Of a DNA stretch of 41,109 bases, positions 40,871 to 41,109 are shown one piece after another. A program made the position numbers and the translations under genes. Origin of the DNA: CAZGOM01 sp964542875 (GTDB taxonomy: Bacteria > Planctomycetota > Phycisphaerae > Phycisphaerales > Phycisphaeraceae). Location of the stretch: contig CAZIWA010000040.1 of assembly GCA_964542875.1 (NCBI GenBank), positions 1-41,109 of the forward strand, in the 5' to 3' direction. Every line of letters begins with the position of its first letter. Within the stretch, counting starts at the first letter, position 1. The notes under the pieces were generated by a model. It was not told the DNA's origin. It ran no database searches and worked only from the letters and a program-made list of their open reading frames with translations.

Positions 40871-41109
40871 ATGAGCACCGGTTCCGACCTTTTCAACGCA
40901 AAATCGACCCTTTCGACCCCCGCCGGCAACAAGACGATTTATAAGCTTTCGGCCCTGGGCTCCGGTATCGACAAGCTGCCTTACTCGATCAAAGTGCTTC
41001 TGGAAGCGTGCCTGCGCAACTGTGACGACTACATTGTGCCCAAGGCCGCGGTGCAGGCTCTGGCCAATTACAACGCCAAGAACGTTGGCGAGATTGAAAT
41101 CCCCTTCAT
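40871..41109 (+). CDS. acnA: Aconitate hydratase, 5' end (cut by the window edge)
   Basis: The first 79 codons of a gene that runs off the right edge. The translation contains the N-terminal signature of aconitase A/IRP-type enzymes: YKLSALGSG and LPYSIKVLLEACLRN, followed by a residue run leading toward the first domain. The full enzyme interconverts citrate and isocitrate in the TCA cycle with a 4Fe-4S cluster. The cluster cysteines are beyond the window. GAGG lies eight bases before the ATG. It is divergent from kinase copy 3. The similarity is clear, but only about 9% of the protein is visible. Confidence 0.85.
   Translation, partial: MSTGSDLFNAKSTLSTPAGNKTIYKLSALGSGIDKLPYSIKVLLEACLRNCDDYIVPKAAVQALANYNAKNVGEIEIPF

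Overview
The window reads as a high-GC chromosomal segment from a free-living Gram-negative bacterium, most likely of the phylum Planctomycetota and class Phycisphaerae. This is an inference. It rests on the mix of very large secreted glycosidase-like proteins, Ala/Lys/Pro-rich tails on housekeeping proteins, PAS-rich hybrid kinases and small dispersed intergenic repeats. There is no rRNA or other phylogenetic marker to prove it. I see no tRNA, rRNA, CRISPR array, prophage or transposase.

Layout. Positions 1-125 hold nothing I can name. Then come uvrB (-), a short-chain dehydrogenase (-) and, divergently, folC (+) with a strong sigma70-type promoter almost touching its start codon. Positions 5592-8651 encode a secreted glycosidase-like protein. 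It is followed by an NfeD-like membrane protein (-), a small lipoprotein (+), a dispersed repeat element, a sugar isomerase/epimerase-type TIM barrel (-), a CtpA-type S41 protease (+) and tsaD (+). tsaD overlaps a small HELAH-motif protein. A 950-base stretch without a convincing gene (14753-15699) contains a perfect -24/-12 sigma54 promoter, an upstream dyad, a foldable C-rich RNA and a strong terminator, which together look like a sigma54-dependent small RNA gene. A SAM methyltransferase and a degenerate HAD-like protein follow.

An AraC-type regulator (-) is divergent from a second, larger secreted glycosidase-like protein (18766-22257), a paralogue of the one at 5592. trpF and nuoJKLMN (respiratory complex I membrane arm, without nuoA-I) follow. 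NuoM and NuoN carry long low-complexity tails. A TetR regulator (-) is convergent with nuoN.

Positions 31705-40454 (-) hold three tandem paralogous soluble hybrid histidine kinases (PAS repeats, kinase core, receiver, HPt) with no output regulator beside them. The right edge contains the 5' end of an aconitase gene (acnA, +), cut by the window.

Functional themes: DNA repair and tRNA modification housekeeping (uvrB, tsaD, folC, trpF); polysaccharide or glycan use (two secreted enzymes, isomerase, AraC regulator); respiration (nuoJ-N, acnA); and signalling (three hybrid kinases, putative RpoN-driven RNA).
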